From an uncultured Gammaproteobacteria bacterium (lineage in GTDB: Bacteria > Pseudomonadota > Gammaproteobacteria > Pseudomonadales > Pseudohongiellaceae), in the NCBI GenBank assembly GCA_913060975.1, contig CAJXVC010000005.1, positions 186,001 through 250,000 of the forward strand: a DNA stretch of 64,000 bases, given 5' to 3'. The position numbers and the translations under genes were made by a program. Positions 62,820-64,000 of this stretch are shown one piece after another. The notes below the pieces were generated by a model. The model made no database searches and was not told the DNA's origin. It was given only the letters and a program-made list of their open reading frames with translations. The number at the start of each line of letters is the position of its first letter. Within the stretch, counting starts at the first letter, position 1.

Positions 62820-64000
62820 TCAGAAGCGCGCAGTAAAACCGCCGTAGATATGACGATCCGGCGCGGGCTCGTAGGCACGACCACCGAAGGCATTGGTACG
62901 TACGTTAGAGAAGTACTCTTCGTCAAACAGATTGTTAATACCCAGGAACGGTGCAATCGTCGTGCTGCCCCACTCATAGGAATTACCAAAGCGCAGGTTG
63001 GAGACCAGATAGGAATCAGTCTTCTCGGTACCCGCGTTGTCGACAGTGAACTCACCCACATTCTGGGCATCCCATACTACGTAGGCACCGTTGCTGAAGT
63101 CGTAAGACAGTTCCAGATACAGCTGGTGCTCTGGAATACCGGGAATGGCCTGGCCAACTGCCGCCGGGTTGCCCTGGAAACTTTCAAACTCAAAGTTTGA
63201 ATAAGTGTAGGCAACTACCGCTTCGAAGTTATCCGTCAGTTGCGCCTGAATCTGGGTTTCCAGACCGCGACGATCCGTGTCGGCATTTTCGAAGAAGGCA
63301 CGGTTGGCAATGCTGGAGACGTTGACGATCTCGTCTTCCACATCCATGGTGAACAGGGCCACGTCGAAGTAAACATCGCCATCGGCAACAGTACCCTTGG
63401 CGCCGATTTCAAAGCTGTCTGCCTTCTGGGCATTCACATTGGAGAAGCCGCCAAGACTGACAGTGAAGTTCTGTGCCGGACCGCCCAGCTCGGTAAACGT
63501 TGGCGTCTCGAAGGAAGACGAGTAATTCGCATACAGGCTGGTCTGATCATTGGTGCGCAGCACCAGTCCGACAGACGGGCTGAACTCCGTGAATTCTATC
63601 GACGCGCTTTGGTCCTGGTTGGCCAGATACAAGTCGTTAACCGACAGATCCACATTGTCATAACGGCCACCAACGGTCAGTGCCAGCGCATCGGTCAATG
63701 AAGTCTCATTGCGGACATAGAGCCCCAGTGCTTCGGCTTCTTCTTCCTGGTTAAAGGTCAGCGTACCTTTCACGCCAGCATTGTTCAGAAAGCGCTGGCG
63801 GTCATCGCGCTGATAGTCAGCATCGGCGCCAACCGTGAAACGATTCGGCAGACCGCCTAACTCACCGCGTTTGGTGTAGCTAAAGCCGCCACCAAAGAAA
63901 TGCCGATCGAAGGCGACGACGCCATCATCGCCAACAAAGGGGATGTGCGTACCAATTGGCAGGAAGGATTCAAAATCTTTCCATGCGGTGTAGGCACGCA
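62820..64000 (-). CDS. TonB-dependent receptor, C-terminal part (N-terminus outside window)
   Basis: The frame is open from base 64000 down to the TGA at 62820, so only the C-terminal barrel, about 390 residues, is visible; the ATG-like codon at 63773 is internal. Strand repeats are evident: YGWT-type aromatic-glycine turns, LKPEKADSFEIGAKG-like NAQKADSFEIGAKG, then NLFDEEYFSN, the TonB receptor C-terminal consensus, and a terminal GGFTARF. Substrate unknown. The NVGEFTVDN and GNSYEWGSTTIAPFLGINNL regions match iron-siderophore and catecholate-type receptors only loosely. Confidence 0.9.
   Translation of the reverse strand, partial: RAYTAWKDFESFLPIGTHIPFVGDDGVVAFDRHFFGGGFSYTKRGELGGLPNRFTVGADADYQRDDRQRFLNNAGVKGTLTFNQEEEAEALGLYVRNETSLTDALALTVGGRYDNVDLSVNDLYLANQDQSASIEFTEFSPSVGLVLRTNDQTSLYANYSSSFETPTFTELGGPAQNFTVSLGGFSNVNAQKADSFEIGAKGTVADGDVYFDVALFTMDVEDEIVNVSSIANRAFFENADTDRRGLETQIQAQLTDNFEAVVAYTYSNFEFESFQGNPAAVGQAIPGIPEHQLYLELSYDFSNGAYVVWDAQNVGEFTVDNAGTEKTDSYLVSNLRFGNSYEWGSTTIAPFLGINNLFDEEYFSNVRTNAFGGRAYEPAPDRHIYGGFTARF

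Overview
The window reads as chromosome of a free-living, probably marine, heterotrophic gammaproteobacterium. The basis is the housekeeping set (rdgC, tex, rarA, slyD, a CspA-type cold-shock gene, OMPLA phospholipase, SirB-like protein), two TonB-dependent receptors, many exported proteins with short signal peptides, and oxidative or amino-acid catabolism genes (kynureninase, amidase, LLM flavin oxidoreductase). The genus cannot be fixed from sequence alone.

Layout. 0-5.3 kb: small enzymes (two acetyltransferases, YdeI-like protein, RNA 2',3'-cyclic phosphodiesterase), a halohydrin-dehalogenase-type SDR, an exported TPR protein and tRNA-Pro(CGG). 5.6-8.8 kb: an array of small same-strand genes separated by attC-like hairpins whose ends match as integron cassette ends should. 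It holds a higBA toxin-antitoxin pair with a nonsense-broken toxin, orphan genes, a PhnB-like VOC protein and a decayed second copy of one cassette. No integrase is present, so it looks like a sedentary cassette cluster (CALIN). 8.9-15 kb: further accessory genes (exported ManD/RspA-type enolase-superfamily protein, isoprenylcysteine-methyltransferase-like protein, GFA protein, SAM methyltransferase with a repeat-coded N-terminus, HEPN-like protein, DUF6152, SugE/Gdx) with short-period tandem repeats. 15-31 kb: core and membrane genes (GlcG/HbpS-like, MacB-like ABC pair, sirtuin, cold shock, AspH-like hydroxylase, MFS, CorA-MscS pair, OMPLA). 31-38 kb: hydrolases, PaiB, a GDSL esterase lipoprotein, a prolyl-hydroxylase-like enzyme, SlyD, a Tat-exported class V aminotransferase, and a kynureninase gene whose upstream hydrolase partner has suffered an internal deletion. 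38-42.6 kb: a TonB receptor flanked by two paralogous exported proteins; a third paralog is at 17.4 kb. 42.6-46 kb: a periplasmic binding protein divergent from a hybrid sensor kinase. 47-51 kb: DUF4331, TPR and HupE/UreJ-like genes. 51-54 kb: radical SAM and GFA genes, an exported RidA and an exported SRPBCC protein, then two copies of a large inverted-repeat element. 54-64 kb: tex, rarA, rdgC, Tat-exported amidase, SirB, LLM oxidoreductase and a TonB receptor running off the end.

The most notable items are the cassette array with self-consistent cassette ends, the halohydrin dehalogenase, the decayed genes (higB, the kynurenine-locus hydrolase, a frameshifted cassette gene), and the repeated TonB receptor/paralog module.
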